The notes under the pieces were generated by a model. The model was given only the letters and a program-made list of their open reading frames with translations. It was not told the origin of the DNA and searched no databases. This document shows, piece by piece, positions 1 through 5,881 of a stretch of 20,250 nucleotides of DNA (positions within the stretch are counted from its first letter, which is position 1; each line of letters starts with the position of its first letter). This stretch comes from DATDOY01 sp035293045. Lineage in GTDB: Bacteria; Actinomycetota; Acidimicrobiia; IMCC26256; JACPCJ01. The stretch covers positions 1-20,250 of the forward strand of contig DATDOY010000281.1 in NCBI GenBank assembly GCA_035293045.1. The letters run 5' to 3'. Both the position numbers and the translations under genes were made by a program.

Positions 1-1
1 C

Positions 2-109
2 CGAGCCGATCCCTCCGAACGGATCGCAGAACGACCCGTCTCGGACGCGCGAGAGGACCAGCTTCTGGAGCTCAGGCAGGGTGCTGGTCTTGGAGCCGAG
101 GTACCTCAC
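2..109 (-). CDS. D12-class DNA adenine methyltransferase, N-terminal fragment (runs off left edge)
   Basis: Only the first 36 codons are present; the gene continues beyond position 1. The peptide starts (V/M)RYLGSKTSTLPELQKLV and contains FCDPFGGIGS at about residues 27-36. The first matches the RYxGSK start of Dam-like (D12, alpha-class) N6-adenine methyltransferases, and the second matches their SAM-binding motif I (PFxGxG). I chose the GTG at 109 because GGAAGAG lies a few bases upstream and the R-Y-L-G-S-K motif begins at once. An ATG two bases upstream is followed directly by TGA in its own frame. Such enzymes methylate adenine in DNA, either as orphan or phage enzymes or as part of a restriction system; which one applies cannot be seen here. 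It sits beside a transposase remnant and a tRNA gene, which suits a mobile or variable locus. Confidence 0.7.
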   Translation of the reverse strand, partial: MRYLGSKTSTLPELQKLVLSRVRDGSFCDPFGGIGS

Positions 110-241
110 ATCACTCTTCCGTCTGCTTCACGGTTGACCAATCACGCATTTCTGGACGGCCGCCGGACATGATGCCGCAAGGAGGCCGGCAGGGTGTGAC
201 CGTGCGGTGCGGAGGAACGCGAGAGCTAGCCGCCGGGGCAA

Positions 242-445
242 TTGGCGTCATCGGCTGATCGATCAGACCCACCAGCCCCTGTGCTGCGTACCGGCGGAGC
301 CAGGATGCACGCTCTGGCGAGTCACGCCGAACCGGATGGCGACCTCGGTCACCGTCGCCCCGTCGTTGAGCACTTCGAGCACAGCCTGATAACGCTGCTC
401 CACCAGTCCCAGCTCCACCAACACGACAACCCTCCCGGCCGACAA
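242..445 (-). pseudogene. IS481-type transposase N-terminus, frameshifted remnant
   Basis: The minus-strand peptide reads VELGLVEQRYQAVLEVLNDG and then TVTEVAIRFGVTRQSVH, the N-terminal helix-turn-helix typical of IS481-family (rve integrase) transposases. Directly after SVH one base appears to be missing at about 303-304. In the next frame the family sequence resumes as WLRRYAAQGLVGLID, then loses resemblance near 242 and no catalytic DDE domain follows. The original start was probably the GTG at 424 (VLVELG), with a GAGG just upstream, rather than the TTG at 445. The remnant is therefore both frameshifted and truncated, and is not expected to be active. The call rests on recognition of the family N-terminus and not on an alignment. 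Confidence 0.7.
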
Positions 446-492
446 CGTCGAACCGGAAGCACAGCCCGTCAGCCAGAGAGGTGTAACGCAGG

Positions 493-605
493 TACCGGAG
501 CCACTGTCGCCCAGCTACCGGAGCCGCGTCCGAGGAGTGTCACCCATCTACCGGAGCCACAGTGGAGAGCATCTACCGGGACCGCACACGCGACCGCACA
601 CGCGG
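493..605. repeat. Cluster of degenerate CTACCGGAGCC repeats plus a 12-bp tandem repeat
   Basis: Four copies of a short motif close to CTACCGGAGCC start at about 493, 515, 548 and 573. The 548 copy is preceded by TGTCACCCAT. A tandem pair of the 12-mer CCGCACACGCG(A/G) follows at 582-593 and 594-605. The cluster lies just upstream of the transposase remnant, so it may be the decayed outer end of that element or of several nested elements. The rest of 446-687 shows no credible gene. Confidence 0.5.
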
Positions 606-687
606 ATGTCGCGGACTCTGCGCGGACCTGGAAGGAGGCGGCGAAACGGCGGCGGCACGACGCTGGCGCTGACCAGCACATTTACCG

Positions 688-761
688 TGGAGGTGAGGGG
701 ACTTGAACCCCTGACTTCTACGTTGCGAACGTAGCGCTCTACCAGGCTGAGCTACACCCCC
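688..761 (-). tRNA. tRNA-Ala (anticodon CGC)
   Basis: The minus strand folds as a complete 74-nt cloverleaf. It has acceptor GGGGGTG/CACCTCC, a D-arm GCTC/GAGC, anticodon stem CTACG/CGTAG enclosing the loop TTCGCAA (anticodon CGC, reads GCG), and a T-arm AGGGG-TTCAAGT-CCCCT with discriminator A73. The third acceptor pair is G3:U70, the main identity element for alanyl-tRNA synthetase, which supports alanine independently of the anticodon. CCA is not encoded; the bases after A73 are CGG. The 3' end points towards the transposase remnant and the methyltransferase, the side on which tRNA-targeting integrases insert elements. Confidence 0.95.
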
Positions 762-802
762 GTGCGACCGGCGAGGGTACTACGACGGAAGTGAGGTGCC
801 TC

Positions 803-1315
803 ATGTCAGAACCCGGCAGCGATGACATCGAAGCGCGGGTCCGACGCACCCTCGACGAGACGGGCATGCCGTACGAAGTCATTCCCTGCGATCCCGACTA
901 CGCCGACACCGCGGCGTTCTGCGAGCGGTATGGCTACGCCCCCGAAGTCTCGGCGAACACGATCGTCGTGGCCTCCAAGTCGGAGCCGCGCGACTACGCG
1001 GCGTGCGTCGTGCTCGCCACCTATCGCCTCGACGTCAACCACACCATCCGGAAGCGCATGAGTGTCAAGAAGGTCTCCTTCGCCGACGCCGATGAGACCG
1101 CCGTCCTCACCGGTATGGCCATCGGCGGGGTGACACCCCTCGCCCTGCCGAGCCATCTCGCCATCTGGGTCGACGCCGCGGTGATGAAATGCGACGAGAT
1201 CATCCTCGGGGGTGGAAGCCGCTCGCTCAAGGTGAAGGTGGCGCCGCAGATCTTCGATGCGCTCCCCCAGGCCGAGGTGGTCGAGGGGCTCGCGAATATC
1301 CCGGTCAGCGGGTGA
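803..1315 (+). CDS. YbaK/EbsC-family aminoacyl-tRNA deacylase-like protein
   Basis: This 170-residue protein has the YbaK/ProXp fold pattern: a helix-rich N-terminus (ARVRRTLDETGMPYEVI), a central strand ANTIVVASKSE, and a GGxxPL signature in MAIGGVTPLALP. Family members hydrolyse mischarged aminoacyl-tRNAs in trans, for example Cys- or Ala-tRNA(Pro). The ATG at 803 is preferred because GAGG lies 6 bases upstream; a GTG at 791 would add four residues without a clear ribosome site. At the position where YbaK and ProXp proteins carry the near-invariant Lys before the TL(V/L)V strand, this protein has Asn52. It may therefore have different specificity or a non-catalytic role. The gene starts 41 bases from the divergent tRNA-Ala, and its last 11 bases overlap the convergent DUF2277 gene. 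Confidence 0.8.
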   Translation: MSEPGSDDIEARVRRTLDETGMPYEVIPCDPDYADTAAFCERYGYAPEVSANTIVVASKSEPRDYAACVVLATYRLDVNHTIRKRMSVKKVSFADADETAVLTGMAIGGVTPLALPSHLAIWVDAAVMKCDEIILGGGSRSLKVKVAPQIFDALPQAEVVEGLANIPVSG

Positions 1316-1499
1316 CGAGCCCGTCCATCAGGCGTTCCGCGGAGGCGGCAATCTCGACGATGGCGCGTTCGAACACCTCGCGGTTGGCCTGCGATGGCTC
1401 GCGGTAGCCGCTGAGCTTGCGCACGAACTGGCGGGCGGCCGCCTCGAGGTCGTCGCGCGCGAACTCCTCACCCCGCAGCGTCTTGATGCTCCGACACAT
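1305..1499 (-). CDS. DUF2277 family small protein
   Basis: This 64-residue protein starts MCRSIKTLRG and continues with AARQFVRKLSGYREPSQAN, the recognisable core of DUF2277, a small actinobacterial family of unknown function. The ATG at 1499 starts the family-typical MCRSIK(T/N)LR and is preceded by GGAGGAG at 9 bases. Cys2 and the basic, Arg/Lys-rich surface are features of the family, but no catalytic role is known. The stop lies inside the end of the convergent YbaK-like gene (11-base overlap). Its promoter must lie in the 133-base region shared with the divergent oxidoreductase gene, where a 7-bp inverted repeat AACTTTG/CAAAGTT (1519-1525 and 1559-1565) is the only notable pattern. Confidence 0.85.
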   Translation of the reverse strand: MCRSIKTLRGEEFARDDLEAAARQFVRKLSGYREPSQANREVFERAIVEIAASAERLMDGLVTR

Positions 1500-1632
1500 T
1501 GGCTGGCGCTCCTCCGCAAACTTTGGGCCGCCACTACGGCCGGGCGTGATGAAAGAAACAAAGTTCGCTAGAGGGGCGACGTTACCCGCGGCCGATCTGG
1601 CGGCGGGTCCGCGGAGCGTGCAAGCTGCGGCC

Positions 1633-2598
1633 ATGAAAGCTGCCGTGTATCGCCGCACCGGTCCGCCCGAGGTCTTCGAGTACGCCGACGTCCCCGATCC
1701 CGTGTGCGGGCCAGGCGACGTGCTCGTGCAGGTCGAAGCCATCAGCATCGAAGGCGGCGACACCCTGAATCGCGCCGGCGGCGACATGGTCGACGATCCC
1801 CACATCGTCGGCTACCAGTGCGCGGGGACGATCATCGAGGTCGGCGACGACGCCGCCGCCAACGGACGCTCGGTGGGCCAAAAGGTCGTCACGACCATGA
1901 CCCACGGCTCGCACGCCGAGTTGCGGGCCGTCCCGTGGATCGTGAGCTTCGTGATTCCTGACGACGCCGATCTCGTCGAGGCGGCATGTGTGCCCATCGC
2001 CTTCGGGACCGCAGACGACTGCCTCTTTGAGTTCGGGCGGCTCCAAGCCGGCGAGACGGTCCTCATCCAGGCCGGCGCCAGCGGCGTCGGCATCGCCGCC
2101 ATCCAGCTCGCCAAGCGGGCGGGCGCCACGGTGCTCGCCACGGCGTCGAGCGACGAGAAGCTCGCCCGCATCGAGCACCTCGGCCTCGACCACGGGATCA
2201 ACTACCGCGACAACGACCCGGTCGCGGCGGCCCGCCAGCTCACCGGCGGGGCGGGGGTCAACCTCGTCGTCGACGCCGTCGGCTCCACCCTCGAAGGCAG
2301 CCTCCAGATGCTGGCCCATCGGGGACGCTGCATCACCGTCGGCAACGCGGGCCGGGACACCCGCTTGATCGACTCGTCGCTCCTGATGGCCGACAACCTC
2401 ACCCTCACCGGCGTGTTCTTCGGCGGCGAGATCTTCTACCCCCGAGTCCAAGAGATGATCTACGGCCACCTCAACGACGTGGCGTCAGGCGCGCTGGCGG
2501 TGATCGTCGACCGGACCTTCCCGCTCGCCGACGCCGCCGCCGCCCACGCCTTCGTGGAAAGCCGGGAGGCCGTCGGCCGCGTGGTCCTCATCCCCTAA
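1633..2598 (+). CDS. Zinc-independent quinone oxidoreductase / MDR-superfamily NAD(P)H dehydrogenase
   Basis: This 321-residue protein begins MKAAVYRRTGPPEVFEYADV, the classic start of QOR-type medium-chain dehydrogenases. An N-terminal GroES-like domain (about 1-120) is followed by a Rossmann domain with the nucleotide motif AGASGVG at 147-153, then IQLAKRAGATVLATASS. The cysteine set that holds zinc in alcohol dehydrogenases is absent, as expected for quinone- or enone-reducing members that use NADPH. It is close to the usual length of about 320-330 residues and looks intact. The reading frame stays open upstream to 1417, but homology begins at this ATG. No clear Shine-Dalgarno site is visible. 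The substrate cannot be inferred, and the neighbours do not help. Confidence 0.88.
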   Translation: MKAAVYRRTGPPEVFEYADVPDPVCGPGDVLVQVEAISIEGGDTLNRAGGDMVDDPHIVGYQCAGTIIEVGDDAAANGRSVGQKVVTTMTHGSHAELRAVPWIVSFVIPDDADLVEAACVPIAFGTADDCLFEFGRLQAGETVLIQAGASGVGIAAIQLAKRAGATVLATASSDEKLARIEHLGLDHGINYRDNDPVAAARQLTGGAGVNLVVDAVGSTLEGSLQMLAHRGRCITVGNAGRDTRLIDSSLLMADNLTLTGVFFGGEIFYPRVQEMIYGHLNDVASGALAVIVDRTFPLADAAAAHAFVESREAVGRVVLIP

Positions 2599-2625
2599 TG
2601 ATTTCGGGAGGGGGGCAGGCCCGCG

Positions 2626-3273
2626 CTACTCCCGGGGCAAGCGGGATTCGATGGCGTCTTGGAGGCGGGCCTGGAGGATCGTCGTGGTGACGTCGCTCCT
2701 CGTGCGCTCGAGCACGGCACGCAGCGCATCGGTGCGGCGGCGCAATCCCCCCGACACCGCGTCCGGGTAATCGATGGTGACGAGCAGCGTGTAGACCTCG
2801 TCCATCGCGCCGAGGAGCGCCTCGCTGTGCTCGAGGTGGCCGGCGCGCAACTGGTCGAGCAGGCGGCGACGCAACTCGCTGGCCGCCTCCGCGAGGCCGT
2901 TGAGATAGGGCGCCACCTCGACGCCGACGTCTTCGGGCATCGGCAGGCGGTCGCCACGGACGAGGGCGAGCGTGATGCGGGCCTCGGCATACTCCTTGGC
3001 GGCGTCGGAGTAGTAGCCGGCATAGCGAAGGTCGGGGTGGGCCGCCACGGCCGCCTCGCCCTCGGCGAGATACGCCTTGGCCTCGTCGGCCAGCGACACG
3101 GCGTCGTCGTATTCCTCGCGGTGGACGGCGCGGATCGACGCCGCACAGGCCTGGATGATCTTGCGGGACACCCGGAGGGCGACCTCACGGGCCTCGTGGC
3201 GCTCGTCGAGCACCGCGCGTGCGGCGTCTCCGAGGCGGGCGATGTCGGCGGCGAGATCCTCGCGCTCGGACAA
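2626..3273 (-). CDS. Translin-family (translin/TRAX-like) nucleic-acid-binding protein
   Basis: This 215-residue, almost wholly alpha-helical protein resembles archaeal and bacterial translin homologues. The helix LRVSRKIIQACAASIRAVHR lies near the N-terminus. A central YAEARITLALVRGDRLPMPE follows, then LVTIDYPDAVSGGLRRRTD and LRAVLERTRSDVTTTILQ at the C-terminus. The last two segments are the most diagnostic for the family. In eukaryotes translin and TRAX form the C3PO RNase; the bacterial role is unknown. The start is a TTG at 3273, 8 bases after the stop of the SepX/GlpR-like gene, so the two are very probably co-transcribed. No strong Shine-Dalgarno site is visible, so reinitiation or coupling is possible. 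The family assignment is from motif recognition; fine function is inference. Confidence 0.72.
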   Translation of the reverse strand: MSEREDLAADIARLGDAARAVLDERHEAREVALRVSRKIIQACAASIRAVHREEYDDAVSLADEAKAYLAEGEAAVAAHPDLRYAGYYSDAAKEYAEARITLALVRGDRLPMPEDVGVEVAPYLNGLAEAASELRRRLLDQLRAGHLEHSEALLGAMDEVYTLLVTIDYPDAVSGGLRRRTDALRAVLERTRSDVTTTILQARLQDAIESRLPRE

Positions 3274-3281
3274 ACGCGGGA

Positions 3282-3776
3282 CTAACGGATGGCGGCGCGG
3301 CGCTGCGTGAGGTCAGCGACGCCGTCGGGCAGCCGCTGGAGGCGGGTGACCTTGGCCTGCCACTCGGCCCGCTGGGCGGCGGCGATGATTTGGGAGCGGC
3401 GCAAGAGGGCGACGTAGCCGACGAACATGAGGTCGGCGACGACGTGGAGGAGGAGCAGGCTCCGGAAGGACGGCATGAGGCCGAGCACGAGGGTGCCGGC
3501 CATGACCCAGAGGAGGGTGACGAGGACGTCGCGGCGGCGCTTGCGACCGAGGTCGGCGGACGAGATCCGGATCGGGGTTCGCGGCACCGGCACGGCGCCG
3601 AACTCGCCGTAGCCCGCCCGAGGGACGTAGCCGCCGGTGCGGCGGAGGACGTTCAACTGGTGGTGGAAGCTGCCGATCGTGTCCGCCGGACTGGCCTCGG
3701 CCCGAGCGCGCAACGCTGGCGGGATCAAGACTGCAGCCCAGACGGCACCAAGGATGAGCAGAACCAACGCGGTCAA
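3282..3776 (-). CDS. SepX/GlpR-like membrane protein (probable Glp receptor / divisome protein)
   Basis: This protein of about 164 residues has an N-terminal hydrophobic helix with a WAA(V/Y)LxP pattern (LILGAVWAAVLIPPALRAR) and a soluble segment (SFHHQLNVLRRTGGY). A basic RKRRRD stretch precedes two adjacent C-terminal helices (VLVTLLWVMAGTLVLGL and LLLLHVVADLMFVGYVAL). This layout matches actinobacterial SepX/GlpR. In Streptomyces SepX is a divisome protein; in Corynebacterium GlpR is the membrane receptor of Glp, a MoeA homologue that binds FtsZ. The context supports this, with glp/moeA, galU and moaC upstream on the same strand. The start is uncertain: TTG at 3776, TTG at 3767 (GAGGAG 10 bases upstream) or a longer frame from TTG 3824. 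The family call is moderate because sequence identity outside the motifs is low. Confidence 0.6.
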   Translation of the reverse strand: MTALVLLILGAVWAAVLIPPALRARAEASPADTIGSFHHQLNVLRRTGGYVPRAGYGEFGAVPVPRTPIRISSADLGRKRRRDVLVTLLWVMAGTLVLGLMPSFRSLLLLHVVADLMFVGYVALLRRSQIIAAAQRAEWQAKVTRLQRLPDGVADLTQRRAAIR

Positions 3777-3975
3777 ACTCCTCGACCTGCTTTCTGACTC
3801 GTCGGACCGTAATGGCAGGACCAAAGGAGGTGGTGGACCCCCGCCCCCTCAACAAGCCGCGTGTTCTATACGGGGTCGCCGCGGCCACGCAAGTAATTGC
3901 GATCACGAACGCTAACTCTTGCAAGCACCTCAGGTCAAGCCACGCCGGGCGGTCGAACGTCACACGGATTCCTCC

Positions 3976-3995
3976 GCAGGGTGGCGAAACCCTGC
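3976..3995. other. 7-bp hairpin within a set of alternative CAGGG pairings
   Basis: GCAGGGT pairs perfectly with ACCCTGC across a 6-nt loop. Two further CAGGG copies (from 4001 and 4010) could compete for the same CCCTG arm, giving mutually exclusive stems. The set lies in the 311-base gap between moaC and the SepX/GlpR-like start. No U-run follows on either strand, so it is not a standard intrinsic terminator. It resembles no riboswitch that I can name. Confidence 0.4.
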
Positions 3996-4047
3996 CAAAT
4001 CAGGGGAAACAGGGTGTCGCCAGTCACATTCGTCGGCACGCGGACGC

Positions 4048-4069
4048 CCCATCGAGCCCTTGCGATGGG
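4048..4069 (-). terminator. Stem-loop just downstream of moaC, possible terminator or processing hairpin
   Basis: CCCATCG (4048-4054) pairs perfectly with CGATGGG (4063-4069) over an 8-nt loop, about 19 bases beyond the moaC stop on the minus strand. It lacks a T-run, as is common for actinobacterial hairpins, so termination is only a possibility; it could instead protect the 3' end of the moaC message. Confidence 0.35.
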
Positions 4070-4087
4070 CCTACGGGCGCAGGATCG

Positions 4088-4669
4088 CTAGGTCTCGAGG
4101 TCGTGGAGGTCGTCGCCGAGCCCGTCGAGGCTGTCGGCCGCCGGCGCCACGGCGCGGTTCGACGCGTCGAGCGCTTCGTCGATCGTCTCCTCGAGCGACT
4201 TTCGCCGGAAGATGCCGCCCGCGCCGCCGGTCTTTTCCCACAGCGCCACCTCGCCGATGGTCATCTCCCGATCCACCGACTTGCACATGTCGTAGACGGT
4301 GAGGGCGGCCACGGCGCAGGCGGTGAGGGCCTCCATCTCCACGCCGGTGCGGTCGAACGTCTCGACCTGCGCTTCCACCTCGACGTAGCTGTCCTCGATC
4401 GTGAAGTTGACGTAGACCGAGCCCACCAGCAGCGGGTGACACAACGGCAAGAGGTCAGGCGTCTTCTTGGCGGCCTGAATTCCGGCCACGCGGGCCACCG
4501 CGAGCACGTCACCCTTGGTGATGGCCCCCGACGCGATCATCGAAGCGGTCTCGGGCTCCATGTGGATGCGGGCCCGGGCCACGGCCCGACGGTGGGTGGG
4601 GTCCTTGGGCGTGACGTCGACCATGCGGGCGCGCCCGAGCGGGTCGAGGTGGGTGAATTCACGAGCCAC
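4088..4669 (-). CDS. moaC: Cyclic pyranopterin monophosphate synthase MoaC
   Basis: MoaC converts the MoaA product 3',8-cyclo-7,8-dihydro-GTP to cyclic pyranopterin monophosphate, the first intermediate of molybdenum cofactor synthesis. The 193-residue protein shows LPLCHPLLVGSVYV (74-87) and TGVEMEALTACAVAALTVYD (108-127) followed by MCK. Lys52, His78, Glu111, Glu113, Asp127 and Lys130 match the known MoaC active-site set, so it should be active. It is about 30 residues longer than usual because of an acidic C-terminal tail (ALDASNRAVAPAADSLDGLG). The GTG at 4669 is supported by AGGAGG 7 bases upstream. It lies 177 bases after moaA on the same strand, and a weak TAGAAT in that gap could provide its own promoter. 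Confidence 0.95.
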   Translation of the reverse strand: MAREFTHLDPLGRARMVDVTPKDPTHRRAVARARIHMEPETASMIASGAITKGDVLAVARVAGIQAAKKTPDLLPLCHPLLVGSVYVNFTIEDSYVEVEAQVETFDRTGVEMEALTACAVAALTVYDMCKSVDREMTIGEVALWEKTGGAGGIFRRKSLEETIDEALDASNRAVAPAADSLDGLGDDLHDLET

Positions 4670-4829
4670 GTGTCATCCTCCTGGCGGTGGTGCCGCAGGC
4701 TCACGGTGCTTCCGTGGACCGAACTCGAGCCGCTTCCCGCCGTGTCGCCTCCGCCCGGCGTCCAGCCTCGTCATTCTAGGGGCTGGCCGGCCCACCCGGG
4801 GGCGAGGCCCTACCCCGGTCCCGCTCGTC

Positions 4830-4855
4830 GGCGGCTTGGCCCGGAATCAGCCGCC
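4830..4855 (-). other. Hairpin overlapping the moaA stop codon
   Basis: GGCGGCT and AGCCGCC form a perfect 7-bp stem with a 12-nt loop. The 5' arm (minus sense) includes the last Gly codons and part of the TGA of moaA. No T-run follows. It may mark the 3' end or a processing point of the plsY-moaA transcript before moaC. Confidence 0.35.
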
Positions 4856-5881
4856 GATCTGGCTCATCGACCGTGACGGCCGGATGAAGTCGATTTTTCC
4901 GATCCGGTGGCCGGCCCATTTGGCGCCCACCGCAGCCTCGATGGCCGCGGCGATCTCGTCGTCTTGGTGGGCGGGTGGCGCTGCCGATCGCAGGATCGTG
5001 CGCAGGTCGTGCTCGTCGAGCGAGAAGAGGCACGAGCGGAAGCGGCCGTCGGCCGTCACGCGAACCCGATCGCAGCGGTCGCAGAACGGCTCGGTGACGC
5101 TCGGAATCGCCCCGACGAATCCCGCCCCGTCGCGGTAGCGCCACCGCGCCGCGGGCTCCTGGTGATCCGACGCTGATCTCCCGTCGACCGGTTCGAGCGG
5201 GAACACGGCGTCGATCCGTTCGATGATCTCTCGCGCCGGGACGACCCGGTCGATGTTCCATTCCCCTTGCGCGTCGAGCGGCATGAACTCGATGAACCGC
5301 ACTTCGACGCCCCGATCGCGCCCGAAGGCGGCGAGGTCGACGATCTCGTCGTCGTTGACGCCGCGCATGACCACCGTGTTGACCTTCACCGGGGTCAGGC
5401 CCGCCGCCAGGGCGGCGTCGATCCCCTCGAGCACCCCGGCGAGTTCATCGCGGCGGGTCAGCTCGGCGAAGGTGTGCGCACACAGCGAGTCGAGGCTCAC
5501 GTTCACCCGCGTGAGGCCGGCGTCGGCCAAGGCCTGCGCGGCCCCCGCCAGCTTCAGCCCGTTGGTGGTGAGGGCGAGGTCGACCCCGAGCGGCGCGAGC
5601 ATCGCGACCAGCCGCTCGACGCCGGCCCGGACGAGCGGCTCCCCGCCCGTGATGCGGATGGCGTCGAACCCCCAGCGCTCGACGCAGACTTGCGCGACCC
5701 GCGTCAGTTCCTCGAAGGTCAGCACCTCGTCACGCGGCAGCCACTTGAGCCCCTCTTCGGGCATGCAGTACGTGCAGCGGAAGTTGCAGCGGTCGGTGAT
5801 CGAGAGCCGCAGATCCTTCACGACCCGCCCGAACCCGTCGACGAGCGGCGTGGGCCGGGTCGTGAGGGGTGAGGGGGTCAC
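4847..5881 (-). CDS. moaA: GTP 3',8-cyclase MoaA (radical SAM)
   Basis: MoaA is the radical-SAM enzyme that rearranges GTP in the first step of molybdenum cofactor synthesis, supplying MoaC. The 344-residue protein has the N-terminal 4Fe-4S motif CNFRCTYC with Cys32, Cys36 and Cys39. The second cluster is C267-x2-C270-x13-C284 (CDRCDRVRVTADGRFRSCLF). The protein ends in the diagnostic Gly-Gly tail (SQIGG). All features needed for activity are present and the length is normal. The start is the GTG at 5881 inside the tetranucleotide GTGA shared with the glp/moeA stop, implying translational coupling. A long open frame continues upstream only as a shadow of glp. Confidence 0.95.
   Translation of the reverse strand: MTPSPLTTRPTPLVDGFGRVVKDLRLSITDRCNFRCTYCMPEEGLKWLPRDEVLTFEELTRVAQVCVERWGFDAIRITGGEPLVRAGVERLVAMLAPLGVDLALTTNGLKLAGAAQALADAGLTRVNVSLDSLCAHTFAELTRRDELAGVLEGIDAALAAGLTPVKVNTVVMRGVNDDEIVDLAAFGRDRGVEVRFIEFMPLDAQGEWNIDRVVPAREIIERIDAVFPLEPVDGRSASDHQEPAARWRYRDGAGFVGAIPSVTEPFCDRCDRVRVTADGRFRSCLFSLDEHDLRTILRSAAPPAHQDDEIAAAIEAAVGAKWAGHRIGKIDFIRPSRSMSQIGG

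Noticed and set aside
582..605. CRISPR-like repeat
   Set aside because: Only two adjacent 12-base copies with no spacers, and no cas genes in the window.
1519..1565. Inverted repeat AACTTTG/CAAAGTT between DUF2277 and the oxidoreductase
   Set aside because: Arms are only 7 bases with a 33-base spacer; this can arise by chance, and no regulator gene is adjacent.
3313..3963. A minus-strand frame from GTG 3963 with a good GGAGGA site and a short hydrophobic stretch
   Set aside because: After about 50 residues it becomes an Arg/Pro-rich shadow of the SepX/GlpR-like gene. The hydrophobic part alone shows no family likeness. It could still be a short leader peptide, but I see no support.
4670..4846. 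Possible molybdenum-cofactor riboswitch between moaA and moaC
   Set aside because: The gap is G/C-rich but I cannot match the conserved Moco motif elements. Only a stem at the moaA stop and a weak TAGAAT are visible.
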